This document shows positions 8,123 through 15,372 of a stretch of DNA of 64,000 bases, in pieces. The stretch lies in NCBI RefSeq assembly GCF_021605415.1, contig NZ_WKEQ01000020.1:30650-94649 (forward strand). Reading direction: 5' to 3'. The DNA is from Pseudomonas syringae (GTDB taxonomy: Bacteria; Pseudomonadota; Gammaproteobacteria; Pseudomonadales; Pseudomonadaceae). How positions within the stretch are numbered: the first letter of the stretch is position 1; each line of letters starts with the position of its first letter. The position numbers were made by a program, and so were the translations under genes. The notes beneath the pieces were generated by a model. It saw nothing but the letters and a program-made list of their open reading frames with translations. It was not told the DNA's origin and made no database searches.

Positions 8123-8493
8123 TCAACGCGGACGAACAGCGCCGGTGTGCAGATCGGCCCAGATATGGCCGTTGGCGTAGCTGAGGAACTGGCAATACAC
8201 GGTGTCGTTGCGCAGCAAATCAATGATGACCCGGTACTGGGCGAGCGGGTAATAAAGGGTCAGGGTTTTGCTTTTTTCATCGTACAATGGCTTTTTCAGG
8301 CTTTTGCTTTCGCCATCGAAATTGACCAGCACCTGCGTGATCGTCGCGCCTTTGTTCAGGGATTTGCCCTTGAGACGGATCATCAGCGGCGCAGTGACCG
8401 GGATCGGCTGCTGATTGGACTGACGCTGGGCGCCGGGGCGGCGGCCAGAGGCAGGCTGATGGTCAGCAACATGGCTGCGCAGCTGCGGATCAA
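8123..8493 (-). pseudogene. Small secreted protein gene, apparently frameshifted
   Basis: The conserved mature part (IPVTAPLMIRLKGKSLNKG ... GHIWADLHTGAVRPR) is in one frame, but that frame has no signal peptide upstream. A clear signal peptide (IRSCAAMLLTISLPLAAAPA) lies in another frame, from a TTG at 8493 or ATG at 8472. The two frames meet at the GGGG run at 8435-8438 (CCCC on the coding strand): adding one base there would join LAAA to GAQRQSNQQPIPV. Either the gene is broken or one base was lost from the assembly. If intact it would encode a periplasmic protein of about 123 residues, positional equivalent of PA4643. Function unknown. Confidence 0.6.
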
Positions 8494-8551
8494 AAGGCTT
8501 ATGACAGGCTCCGGAAGCAGGGCCGAGCACTTTAGCAGTCTTTAAAAGCAA

Positions 8552-8618
8552 AGATCGCAGCCTTCGGCAGCGCCTACACGGGATCTGCAGAACTTGCCGA
8601 AGGCTGCGGTCTTCTGAT
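8552..8618. repeat. REP doublet
   Basis: AAAGATCGCAGCCTTCGGCAGCGCCTAC and its mirrored partner CTTGCCGAAGGCTGCGGTCTTC form the same hairpin type seen at 3557, lying between two minus-strand genes. Confidence 0.8.
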
Positions 8619-8620
8619 TT

Positions 8621-9094
8621 TCAATCGAACTGCGCGCGCATCCAGGCTTGATACGCGGCTACACCCGGCTCACCTTCACGCGGCGCCCAGTCCGCCAGTT
8701 CACCCTCGCCCACCGGACGATACGGTCCGGCCTTGCATTCAAACATCAGGCTGTCCGCTTCCAGTACCACCAGGCCATGAAACACACCGGTCGGCAGATC
8801 AACGCCAACACAATCGCCACCGGCCACCAACACCTGCTTGTTCACGATGCTGCCAGCCTCATCGAAGATCAGCACGCCAAGCCGTCCCTTGAGTACCAAC
8901 AAGGTTTCGGCCTTATTGTCGCCCAAGTGCCGATGAGGCGGGATGTAGGTGCTCGGCTGCAAGCCCACGGCCATCCGATGACACGCATCTTCCATTTGAT
9001 GGAAGTTGTGATGCTGGCGACCACGTGGATTTGCCGAAGCTTTCCCGGCCAAGTCACTGAACAGGGTTTGATCGAGAAAGGCCGGCGCGGTCAT
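8621..9094 (-). CDS. WbuC family cupin-fold metalloprotein
   Basis: A 157-residue single-domain cupin. PPHRHLGDNKAETLLVLKG carries the metal-binding His-x-His and Glu pattern, and GVFHGLVVLEADSLMFECKAGPY holds the second cupin box with its His. This arrangement matches the WbuC family, named after an O-antigen cluster protein; the substrate is unknown. Its stop is followed by a REP doublet. It begins 3 bases after the hpt stop, so the two are likely cotranscribed. Confidence 0.82.
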   Translation of the reverse strand: MTAPAFLDQTLFSDLAGKASANPRGRQHHNFHQMEDACHRMAVGLQPSTYIPPHRHLGDNKAETLLVLKGRLGVLIFDEAGSIVNKQVLVAGGDCVGVDLPTGVFHGLVVLEADSLMFECKAGPYRPVGEGELADWAPREGEPGVAAYQAWMRAQFD

Positions 9095-9097
9095 GTC

Positions 9098-9655
9098 TTA
9101 CAGTCCTTTAACGGCGAAGATTCCATTGGCGTTGCGCCAGTAGCCTTTATAGTCCATGCCGTAACCGAAGATGTAACGGTCGATGCACGGCAAGCCGACG
9201 AAATCGGCTTTCAGGTCGGGACGCGCCTTGCGGTCGTGATCCTTGTCGATCAGCACGGCGGTGTGGACTTTGCGCGCGCCGGCGTGTTTGCAGAAGTCGA
9301 TGATCGCGCCCAGGGTGTGACCTTCATCGAGAATGTCGTCGATGATCAGCACGTCACGGTCGATGAACGAGACTTCCGGCTTGGCTTTCCAGAACAGGTC
9401 GCCGCCGCTGGTTTCGTTGCGATAACGGGTCGCGTGCAGGTAGGACGCTTCCAGCGGGAAATGCAGATGCGTCAGCAGCTTGCCGGAGAAAATCAGCCCG
9501 CCGTTCATCACGCAGAACACCACCGGATTGCTGTCGGCCAGTTGGTCGTTGATTTGCGCACCGACGCGGGCAATAGCGGCCTCGACCTCAGCTTCGGTGT
9601 ACAGGCAGTCAGCCTCTCGCATGACTTGACGGATATGCTCGAGATCAGCGGACAT
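9098..9655 (-). CDS. hpt: Hypoxanthine-guanine phosphoribosyltransferase
   Basis: A 185-residue type I phosphoribosyltransferase that salvages purine bases with PRPP. The PRPP loop reads DVLIIDDILDEGHTLGAI, and FVGLPCIDRYIFGYGMDYKGYWRN at the end matches the purine-binding side of the family. ATG 9655 has TGGAGAG upstream; the longer frame to 9727 runs into the promoter region. It is divergent from upp across a 165-base region with a palindrome, so purine and pyrimidine salvage could share control. Confidence 0.9.
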   Translation of the reverse strand: MSADLEHIRQVMREADCLYTEAEVEAAIARVGAQINDQLADSNPVVFCVMNGGLIFSGKLLTHLHFPLEASYLHATRYRNETSGGDLFWKAKPEVSFIDRDVLIIDDILDEGHTLGAIIDFCKHAGARKVHTAVLIDKDHDRKARPDLKADFVGLPCIDRYIFGYGMDYKGYWRNANGIFAVKGL

Positions 9656-9746
9656 GGCGCTCTCCAGGGATTGGCGGAATTGGAAAAGCGGGCAAAGGTA
9701 CGCATCCCGCGAGGCCGAATCAAGCATTTGTGGACTAACGTACTCT

Positions 9747-9762
9747 ATGTCCTATAGGACAT
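9747..9762. promoter_or_regulatory. 16-bp perfect palindrome in the hpt/upp divergent region
   Basis: ATGTCCTATAGGACAT is an exact palindrome 92 bases before the hpt ATG and 59 bases before the upp ATG. Its size and symmetry fit a dimeric repressor site. A possible upp -35 (TTGTGG, 9728) lies 13 bases upstream. The regulator is not identifiable from sequence. Confidence 0.55.
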
Positions 9763-9820
9763 CACCCTCGGATAGATTAATCTAGGCCGGTTTTTTTGCC
9801 CGCCGCCGGAGCCTTTCCCC

Positions 9821-10459
9821 ATGCCCATCCTCGAGATCCGCCATCCGCTGATCCGCCACAAGCTCGGCCTTATGCGCCGCGCAGACATCAGCACGAAGAA
9901 TTTCCGCGAGCTCGCTCAGGAAGTCGGCGCCCTGTTGACCTATGAAGCCACCAAAGATTTGCCGCTCGAATCCTACGATATTCCAGGCTGGTGCGGCACC
10001 GTGTCGGTCGAGAAAATCGCCGGCAAGAAGATCACCGTGGTGCCGATCCTGCGTGCCGGCATCGGCATGCTCGAAGGCGTGCTCAGCCTGATTCCAGGCG
10101 CCAAAGTCAGCGCCGTAGGCGTGGCCCGCAATGAAGAAACGTTGCAGGCCCACACCTACCTGGAAAAACTCGTTCCGGAAATCGACGAACGCCTGGCAAT
10201 GATCATCGACCCGATGCTCGCCACCGGCAGTTCCATGGTCGCGACCATCGACCTGCTGAAAAAGGCTGGCTGCAAAGACATCCGCGCCATGGTGCTGGTC
10301 GCCGCGCCGGAAGGCATCGCCGCTGTCGAGAAGGCTCACCCGGACGTGACCATCTACACCGCGTCCATCGACGAACGCTTGAACGAACACGGTTACATCA
10401 TCCCGGGCCTGGGCGATGCCGGTGACAAGATCTTCGGCACCAAGCAGAAGGACGCGTGA
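9821..10459 (+). CDS. upp: Uracil phosphoribosyltransferase
   Basis: This 212-residue enzyme converts uracil and PRPP to UMP. The start MPILEIRHPLIRHKLGLMR and the PRPP motif MIIDPMLATGSSM (about 127-139) are diagnostic, as is the uracil-binding end GYIIPGLGDAGDKIFGTK. It is followed directly by the uracil permease gene, a classic salvage operon. Confidence 0.97.
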   Translation: MPILEIRHPLIRHKLGLMRRADISTKNFRELAQEVGALLTYEATKDLPLESYDIPGWCGTVSVEKIAGKKITVVPILRAGIGMLEGVLSLIPGAKVSAVGVARNEETLQAHTYLEKLVPEIDERLAMIIDPMLATGSSMVATIDLLKKAGCKDIRAMVLVAAPEGIAAVEKAHPDVTIYTASIDERLNEHGYIIPGLGDAGDKIFGTKQKDA

Positions 10460-10461
10460 CC

Positions 10462-11736
10462 ATGCAGCAAGAGTTCAACGATCCGCTCTGGCGCACGGTA
10501 CTGTCCGGCGCCCAGATGCTGTTCGTGGCTTTCGGCGCCCTGGTGCTGATGCCGCTGATCACGGGCCTTGACCCGAACGTGGCACTGTTTACCGCAGGTC
10601 TGGGCACGATCCTGTTCCAGATCGTCACCGGCCGTCAGGTGCCGGTGTTCCTGGCGTCGAGTTTTGCCTTCATCACCCCGATCATTCTCGCCAAGGGCCA
10701 GTTCGGCCTCGCCGCGACCATGGGCGGTGTGATGGCGGCCGGTTTCGTCTACACCTTCCTCGGCCTCGCCGTGAAGATCAAAGGCACCGGGTTCATTGAT
10801 CGTTTGCTGCCGCCGGTGGTGATCGGTCCGGTGATCATCTCCATCGGCCTGGCTATGGCGCCGATTGCCGCCAACATGGCGATGGGCAAGGCCGGCGACG
10901 GCTCGGAACTGATCCACTACCAGACCGCAATGATGATCTCGATGCCGGCTTTGTTGACCACGTTGATCGTGGCGGTGTTCGGCAAAGGCATTTTCCGTCT
11001 GGTGCCGATCATTTCCGGCGTGCTGGTCGGCTTTGCCATGGCGTTCTATTTCGGTGTCGTCGACACCGCGAAGATTGCCGCTGCACCGTGGTTTGCCATC
11101 CCGCACTTCACCGCGCCGGAATTCAACTGGCAGGCGATTCTGTTCATCGTCCCGGTGGCGTTGGCGCCGGCCATTGAGCACATCGGTGGCGTGATCGCCG
11201 TGGGCAGCGTGACCGGTCGTGACTATCTGAAGAAACCGGGCCTGCACCGCACGCTGCTCGGAGACGGCATCGCCACCACGGCAGCCGGTCTGTTCGGCGG
11301 CCCGCCCAACACCACTTACGCCGAAGTAACAGGCGCGGTGATGCTGACCAAGAACTACAACCCGAAAATCATGACCTGGGCGGCAATCTTTGCCATCAGC
11401 CTGGCGTTTGTCGGCAAGTTCGGCGCACTGCTGCAAAGCATTCCGGTGCCGGTGATGGGCGGGATTCTGTGCCTGCTGTTCGGTTCGATTGCGGCGGTGG
11501 GCATGAACACCCTGATCCGTCACAAGATCGATCTGGCCGAGGCACGCAACCTGGTGATCGTTTCGGTGACGCTGGTGTTCGGCATCGGTGGCGTGCTGAT
11601 CGGCACCGGCACCGGCCCGGACGATTGGGGCCTCAAAGGCATTGCGCTGTGCGCGGTGGTGGCGATTGCTCTGAACCTGATTCTGCCGGGCAATGACGGC
11701 TGGAAGAACAAGAAGGCGGATGAGCCGCTGATTTAA
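10462..11736 (+). CDS. uraA: Uracil:proton symporter (NCS2 family)
   Basis: The 424-residue protein has about a dozen or more hydrophobic segments and the NCS2 pattern, including LAPAIEHIGGVIAVGSVTGRD (the Glu that contacts the nucleobase) and FGGPPNTTYAEVTGAV. I placed the start at ATG 10462, two bases after the upp stop, with AAGGA inside the upp end as ribosome site; a GTG at 10456 overlapping the upp stop is the alternative. It imports uracil for Upp. Confidence 0.95.
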   Translation: MQQEFNDPLWRTVLSGAQMLFVAFGALVLMPLITGLDPNVALFTAGLGTILFQIVTGRQVPVFLASSFAFITPIILAKGQFGLAATMGGVMAAGFVYTFLGLAVKIKGTGFIDRLLPPVVIGPVIISIGLAMAPIAANMAMGKAGDGSELIHYQTAMMISMPALLTTLIVAVFGKGIFRLVPIISGVLVGFAMAFYFGVVDTAKIAAAPWFAIPHFTAPEFNWQAILFIVPVALAPAIEHIGGVIAVGSVTGRDYLKKPGLHRTLLGDGIATTAAGLFGGPPNTTYAEVTGAVMLTKNYNPKIMTWAAIFAISLAFVGKFGALLQSIPVPVMGGILCLLFGSIAAVGMNTLIRHKIDLAEARNLVIVSVTLVFGIGGVLIGTGTGPDDWGLKGIALCAVVAIALNLILPGNDGWKNKKADEPLI

Positions 11737-11747
11737 CCTCCCCCCAA

Positions 11748-11774
11748 AGATCGTTCCCACGCAGTGGGAACGAT
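11748..11774. repeat. Perfect hairpin repeat GATCGTTCCCAC
   Basis: GATCGTTCCCAC-GCA-GTGGGAACGATC is a perfect 12-bp-arm inverted repeat located 11 bases after the uraA stop. It lacks a long T-run, but could slow transcription between converging uraA and hemH; similar GTTCCCACGC hairpins are a common Pseudomonas intergenic repeat. Confidence 0.75.
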
Positions 11775-11789
11775 CACGACGCAATACCT

Positions 11790-11818
11790 GTAGGAGCGAG
11801 CCTGCTCGCGATGCGTTT
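11790..11818. repeat. Single REP unit overlapping the hemH stop
   Basis: CTGTAGGAGCGAGCCTGCTCGCGATGC is the half-unit of the doublets at 15161, 24131, 43828 and 51172. The hemH stop codon immediately follows. Confidence 0.75.
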
Positions 11819-12842
11819 ATAGGGCCAGCGGCGCTCTTTCGCACAAGGTCGCCAATGCCTTCGCCCATTGCGGGTCATCGTTGAGGCACGGCACCAGCAC
11901 TAATTCCTCGCCCCCCGCTTCGCGGAACTGCTCTTTGCCGCGATCACCGATTTCCTCCAGCGTCTCGATGCAGTCCGCAACAAACGCCGGGCACATCACC
12001 AGAATTTTTTTCACGCCGCTTTTGGCCAGCTCATCAAGGCGCGCTTCGGTGTAGGGCTCGATCCACTTGGCCCGTCCCAATCGCGACTGAAACGACACCG
12101 ACCATTTGCCGTCCGGCAAGCCCATGCGCTCGGCAAACAACGCCGCCGTGCGCAGGCATTGCGCGCGATAACACGTGGCCAACACCGCAGGTGCCGCGTT
12201 CTTGCAGCAATCCTGGTCCTTGAAGCAATGATTGCCGGTCGGATCAAGCTTGGTCAGGTGCCGCTCGGGCAACCCGTGGAAGCTCAGCAGCAGGTGGTCG
12301 AAGTCCTGCTGCAAATGCGGTCTGGCGCTGGCGACCAGCGCGTCGAGGTATTCCGGCTGATCGTAGAACGGCTGAAGAATCGACAATTGCACGTCGAGTT
12401 TTTTCTCGCGCACGACTCGCTTGGCTTCTTCGATCACCGTGGTCGTGGTGCTGTCGGCGAACTGCGGGTACAGCGGCGCCAGCGTGATGCGTTTGTGCCC
12501 CGCCGCGGCCAGTTGCAGCAATTTCGTCTCAATCGACGGCTCGCCATAACGCATCGCCAGTTCTACCGGGCCGTGCGTCCATTGCGACGTCATGGCCTGC
12601 TGGAGACGACGACTGAGCACCACCAGCGGTGAGCCCTCTTCCCACCAGATCGACGCATAGGCGTGGGCCGACTGCTCCGGACGCTTGATCAGGATCAGCG
12701 ATACCAGCAAACGGCGTACCGGCCATGGCAAGTCGATGACGTACGGATCCATCAGAAACTGATTGAGGTAACGGCGCACATCGGCCACCGATGTGGAGGC
12801 CGGCGAACCGAGGTTGACCAGAAGCAAAGCGTGATCGGTCAT
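11817..12842 (-). CDS. hemH: Ferrochelatase
   Basis: The 341-residue enzyme inserts ferrous iron into protoporphyrin IX, the last step of heme synthesis. LLSFHGLPERH (His189) and SVSFQSRLGRAKWIEPYT are family hallmarks, as is MCPAFVADCIETLEEI near the end. An internal stretch holds five cysteines (206, 212, 213, 224, 229), of the kind linked to [2Fe-2S] centres in some bacterial ferrochelatases. ATG 12842 has AGGAAG upstream. It follows the epimerase gene by 13 bases in one operon, close to the light-responsive block. Confidence 0.96.
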   Translation of the reverse strand: MTDHALLLVNLGSPASTSVADVRRYLNQFLMDPYVIDLPWPVRRLLVSLILIKRPEQSAHAYASIWWEEGSPLVVLSRRLQQAMTSQWTHGPVELAMRYGEPSIETKLLQLAAAGHKRITLAPLYPQFADSTTTTVIEEAKRVVREKKLDVQLSILQPFYDQPEYLDALVASARPHLQQDFDHLLLSFHGLPERHLTKLDPTGNHCFKDQDCCKNAAPAVLATCYRAQCLRTAALFAERMGLPDGKWSVSFQSRLGRAKWIEPYTEARLDELAKSGVKKILVMCPAFVADCIETLEEIGDRGKEQFREAGGEELVLVPCLNDDPQWAKALATLCERAPLAL

Positions 12843-12855
12843 GCAACTTCCTATT

Positions 12856-13758
12856 TCAGAGGCGGCTGGCAATATCATCCAGGGCTGCGCGCAAATCCGT
12901 GAACCGGAACGTGAAACCCGCTTCCAACAAACGTGCCGGCGTGGCCCGTTGACCACCCAGCAACAACAAAGACATCTCGCCCAGCCCGACTTTCAATACA
13001 AGGGTCGGCAGCGGCATAAACGCCGGACGGTGCAACACGTGACCCAGCGTCTTGACGAACGCGCGATTGCGCACCGGTGCGGGCGCGCAGGCATTATAAG
13101 GACCGTTGGCGTCATCGCGGTGCAGAAGAAAATCAATCAACGCGATTTGATCGTCGATATGAATCCACGGCATCCACTGCCGCCCGCTGCCGATACGCCC
13201 GCCCAATCCGAGCTTGAACGGCAGCAACAGGCGCGACAAAAAGCCGCCCTCGGCTGACAGCACCAACCCGGTACGCACCAGCACCACACGAATCCCCTGC
13301 CCTTCGGCACGCTGGGCGGTTTCCTCCCAGGCGATGCACAACTGACTGGCGAAATCATCGATCACCGGCGGGGACTCTTCGGTCAGCTCCCGCTCGCCGC
13401 CGTCCCCGTACCAACCGACCGCTGAACCGGATATCAGCAGCGCCGGTTTCTGTTGGCGAGTACCCAGCCAGGTCAGCAGGTTTTCAGTCAGGGTGATGCG
13501 ACTGCTCCACAGTAACGCCTTGCGTCGATGAGTCCACGGACGATCAGCAATCGGGGCACCCGCCAAATTGATGATCGCGTCCAGCGGCTCTTCGCCGAGT
13601 TCTTCGAGACGGGCAATCCCGCGCACTTGTTCACCACAGATTTTCGCGACCTTCTCCGGGCGGCGACTCCATACCGTCAGGTGATGGCCCTGCCCCAGCC
13701 AGTGTCGGCAGAGCTGACGTCCTATCAGACCAGTACCGCCGGTCAGCAATATGTGCAT
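12856..13758 (-). CDS. TIGR01777 family epimerase-like oxidoreductase
   Basis: The 300-residue extended short-chain dehydrogenase begins MHILLTGGTGLIGRQL, the GGxGxxG cofactor loop. INLAGAPIADRPWTHRRK, SGSAVGWYGDGGERELTE and the C-terminal RATPARLLEAGFTFRF are TIGR01777/YfcH signatures. The usual catalytic Tyr sits in the GWYGD context. Substrate unknown. It is the first gene of a two-gene operon with hemH. A TTGACA at 13861-13866 (reverse strand) may be its -35 element, with a PplR-like repeat immediately beyond. Confidence 0.9.
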   Translation of the reverse strand: MHILLTGGTGLIGRQLCRHWLGQGHHLTVWSRRPEKVAKICGEQVRGIARLEELGEEPLDAIINLAGAPIADRPWTHRRKALLWSSRITLTENLLTWLGTRQQKPALLISGSAVGWYGDGGERELTEESPPVIDDFASQLCIAWEETAQRAEGQGIRVVLVRTGLVLSAEGGFLSRLLLPFKLGLGGRIGSGRQWMPWIHIDDQIALIDFLLHRDDANGPYNACAPAPVRNRAFVKTLGHVLHRPAFMPLPTLVLKVGLGEMSLLLLGGQRATPARLLEAGFTFRFTDLRAALDDIASRL

Positions 13759-13884
13759 GACTTCTTCCTCGCGTGGCGTTTTACCCGCATCCCTAGTCTA
13801 TTTTTAAAAGAAGGGATCTTTGTAGTCGGGCAGGCTCTATGTTTAAACAATAGGCCAAGCTGTCAAAACGAGAATGCAGGAAGT

Positions 13885-13908
13885 TATACCAAAAAACAAA
13901 ATTGTACA
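13885..13908. promoter_or_regulatory. PplR/LitR-type operator, one mismatch
   Basis: TATACC-N12-TGTACA matches the direct-repeat operator reported for P. putida PplR1, T(G/A)TACA-N12-TGTA(C/T)A, except for the last base of the first half. A further TGTACA is at 13930-13935. The site lies between the divergent epimerase-hemH operon and the FAD oxidoreductase gene and overlaps the likely promoter of the latter. Confidence 0.65.
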
Positions 13909-13930
13909 GGTTTCATCCACGGCGTAGTCT
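13902..13930 (+). promoter_or_regulatory. Candidate promoter for the FAD oxidoreductase gene
   Basis: TTGTAC (13902-13907), 17 bases, TAGTCT (13925-13930). The -35 hexamer is inside the operator half-site TGTACA and the second free TGTACA begins at the last base of the -10, so a bound repressor would block polymerase. Confidence 0.45.
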
Positions 13931-13955
13931 GTACAGAAAGGTAAACGAGGCCCCT

Positions 13956-14942
13956 ATGACTGTACCTATCGCAATCATTGGCACCGGCATCGCCGGACTT
14001 TCCGCCGCCCAGGCTCTCACGGAGGCCGGGTACACCGTTCAATTGTTCGATAAAAGTCGCGGCAGCGGCGGACGCATGTCGAGTAAACGCAGCGATGCGG
14101 GGGCTCTGGACATGGGCGCGCAATATTTCACCGCCCGCGACCGCCGCTTCGTCACCGAAGTTCAGCGCTGGCAAAGCAACGGCTGGGTCGCCGAGTGGAC
14201 GCCGCAGTTGTACACGTTCCAGGGCGGGCAGCTGAATCTGTCGCCGGACGAGCAGACCCGCTGGGTCGGCACGCCCCGCATGAGCGCCATTTCCCGCGGC
14301 TTGCTCGACGGGCTCGACGTGCAATTCAGCTGCCGCATCACCGAGGTGTATCGCGGTGAACAACACTGGCACCTGCAAGATGCAGAAGGCTTCACCCACG
14401 GACCGTTCAGCCATGTAGTAATCGCCACGCCGGCGCCGCAGGCCACCGCCTTACTGGCCGCTGCGCCGAAACTGGCCAGTGCCGTCGCCGGAGTGAAAAT
14501 GGAGCCGACCTGGGCCGTGGCGCTGGCCTTCGAAACACCATTGGAAACGCCGCTCGAAGGCTGCTTCGTACAGGACAGTCCGCTCGACTGGCTGGCCCGC
14601 AATCGCAGCAAACCGGGTCGCGACACCACCCTCGACACCTGGGTTTTGCACGCCTCAAGTGCCTGGAGCCGGCAACACATCGACCTGTCCAAGGAAGCCG
14701 TGATCGAGCAATTGCATGGCGCCTTCGCCGAATTGCTGCACTGCGTCATGCCCGCCCCAACGTTCAGCCTCGCCCATCGCTGGCTCTACGCCCGCCCTGC
14801 CGGCAACCACGAATGGGGCACGTTGGCCGACGCCGATCTCGGTTTGTATGTGTGTGGCGACTGGTGCCTGTCGGGACGCGTTGAAGGCGCCTGGCTGAGC
14901 GGTCAGGAAGCCGCACGCCGCTTGCATGAGCATCTGCAGTGA
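13956..14942 (+). CDS. NAD(P)/FAD-dependent oxidoreductase, renalase-like
   Basis: The 328-residue flavoprotein begins MTVPIAIIGTGIAGLSAAQ with the GxGxxG motif, then FDKSRGSGGRMSSKR, the GG-R motif of the amine-oxidase/renalase group. GALDMGAQYFTARD and the C-terminal GLYVCGDWCLSGRVEGAWLSG close the FAD site. Substrate unknown. ATG 13956 has ACGAGG upstream. Its position behind a PplR-like operator next to photolyase suggests light-inducible expression. The Trp-rich gene overlaps its stop. Confidence 0.88.
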   Translation: MTVPIAIIGTGIAGLSAAQALTEAGYTVQLFDKSRGSGGRMSSKRSDAGALDMGAQYFTARDRRFVTEVQRWQSNGWVAEWTPQLYTFQGGQLNLSPDEQTRWVGTPRMSAISRGLLDGLDVQFSCRITEVYRGEQHWHLQDAEGFTHGPFSHVVIATPAPQATALLAAAPKLASAVAGVKMEPTWAVALAFETPLETPLEGCFVQDSPLDWLARNRSKPGRDTTLDTWVLHASSAWSRQHIDLSKEAVIEQLHGAFAELLHCVMPAPTFSLAHRWLYARPAGNHEWGTLADADLGLYVCGDWCLSGRVEGAWLSGQEAARRLHEHLQ

Positions 14943-15154
14943 ACCGCATCAACCCAGGCAAACTGCTGCTGTCAAAATGGACAGCAGCCCACCCGCAAAA
15001 CCGCGAAAAACATTTTCTGGTCACTGAACTGTTCCGAGATGAGGACGGCACGGTGCTGCAGATCGAATTGCAGGCGGTGCTCACCCAGCGCATCGAACGG
15101 CTGGATTGGCAACGCCTGAAAGACAACGCGACCTGGCAAATGGGCTGGAAATAA
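14939..15154 (+). CDS. TIGR02450 family Trp-rich small protein
   Basis: A 71-residue protein with LLSKWTAAHPQNREKHFLV and ERLDWQRLKDNATWQMGWK, matching the Trp-rich TIGR02450 family. It starts with GTG in a GTGA overlap with the previous stop, so translation is coupled. The family often sits near photolyase/cryptochrome genes; its role is unknown. Confidence 0.85.
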   Translation: MNRINPGKLLLSKWTAAHPQNREKHFLVTELFRDEDGTVLQIELQAVLTQRIERLDWQRLKDNATWQMGWK

Positions 15155-15160
15155 ACTCTC

Positions 15161-15251
15161 CTGTAGGAGCGAGCCTGCTCGCGAAAGCGGACTCTCAGAC
15201 GCCTTTCAACCATCAGTGAAACCCAATCGCAAGCAGGCTCGCTCCTACGGG
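15161..15251. repeat. REP doublet (GGAGCGAGCCTGCTCGCGA type)
   Basis: CTGTAGGAGCGAGCCTGCTCGCGA is mirrored by CGCAAGCAGGCTCGCTCCTACGG after about 45 bases. This REP family also forms doublets at 24131, 43828 and 51172. Confidence 0.88.
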
Positions 15252-15275
15252 TTTATCAGCGGCTCGCAAAAAACC

Positions 15276-15299
15276 TATACAAACCATTTGACTTGTACA
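15276..15299. promoter_or_regulatory. PplR/LitR-type operator 1
   Basis: TATACA (15276-15281), 12 bases, TGTACA (15294-15299): an exact match to the direct repeat T(G/A)TACA-N12-TGTA(C/T)A reported for light-inducible P. putida genes. It straddles the -35 box at 15288-15293, which lies between the two half-sites. Confidence 0.82.
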
Positions 15300-15315
15300 G
15301 CCTTGAATCTATGCT
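15288..15315 (+). promoter_or_regulatory. Candidate promoter of the ybgA-merR-phr operon
   Basis: TTGACT (15288-15293), 16 bases, TATGCT (15310-15315). Both hexamers are close to the sigma-70 consensus and the spacing is acceptable. Operator 1 covers the -35 and operator 2 lies just after the predicted start of transcription. Confidence 0.65.
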
Positions 15316-15325
15316 AAGCGAATGT

Positions 15326-15349
15326 TGTACAGAACTAGCTTTCTGTACA
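15326..15349. promoter_or_regulatory. PplR/LitR-type operator 2
   Basis: TGTACA (15326-15331), 12 bases, TGTACA (15344-15349): a second exact match to the repeat, 26 bases downstream of operator 1 and 23 bases ahead of the first ATG of the operon. Two sites flanking one promoter suggest repression by looping or stacked oligomers. Confidence 0.82.
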
Positions 15350-15372
15350 GGTTCAGATTCGAGGTTTTTGTC

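Noticed and set aside
8123..8551. Reading the full 142-codon frame from TTG 8551 as the protein
   Set aside because: Its first 45 residues have no signal peptide, and run through a REP-flanking region; the signal peptide is in another frame.
10393..11868. A 491-codon minus-strand frame opposite uraA
   Set aside because: Rich in His, Arg and Gln, no domain; shadow of uraA.
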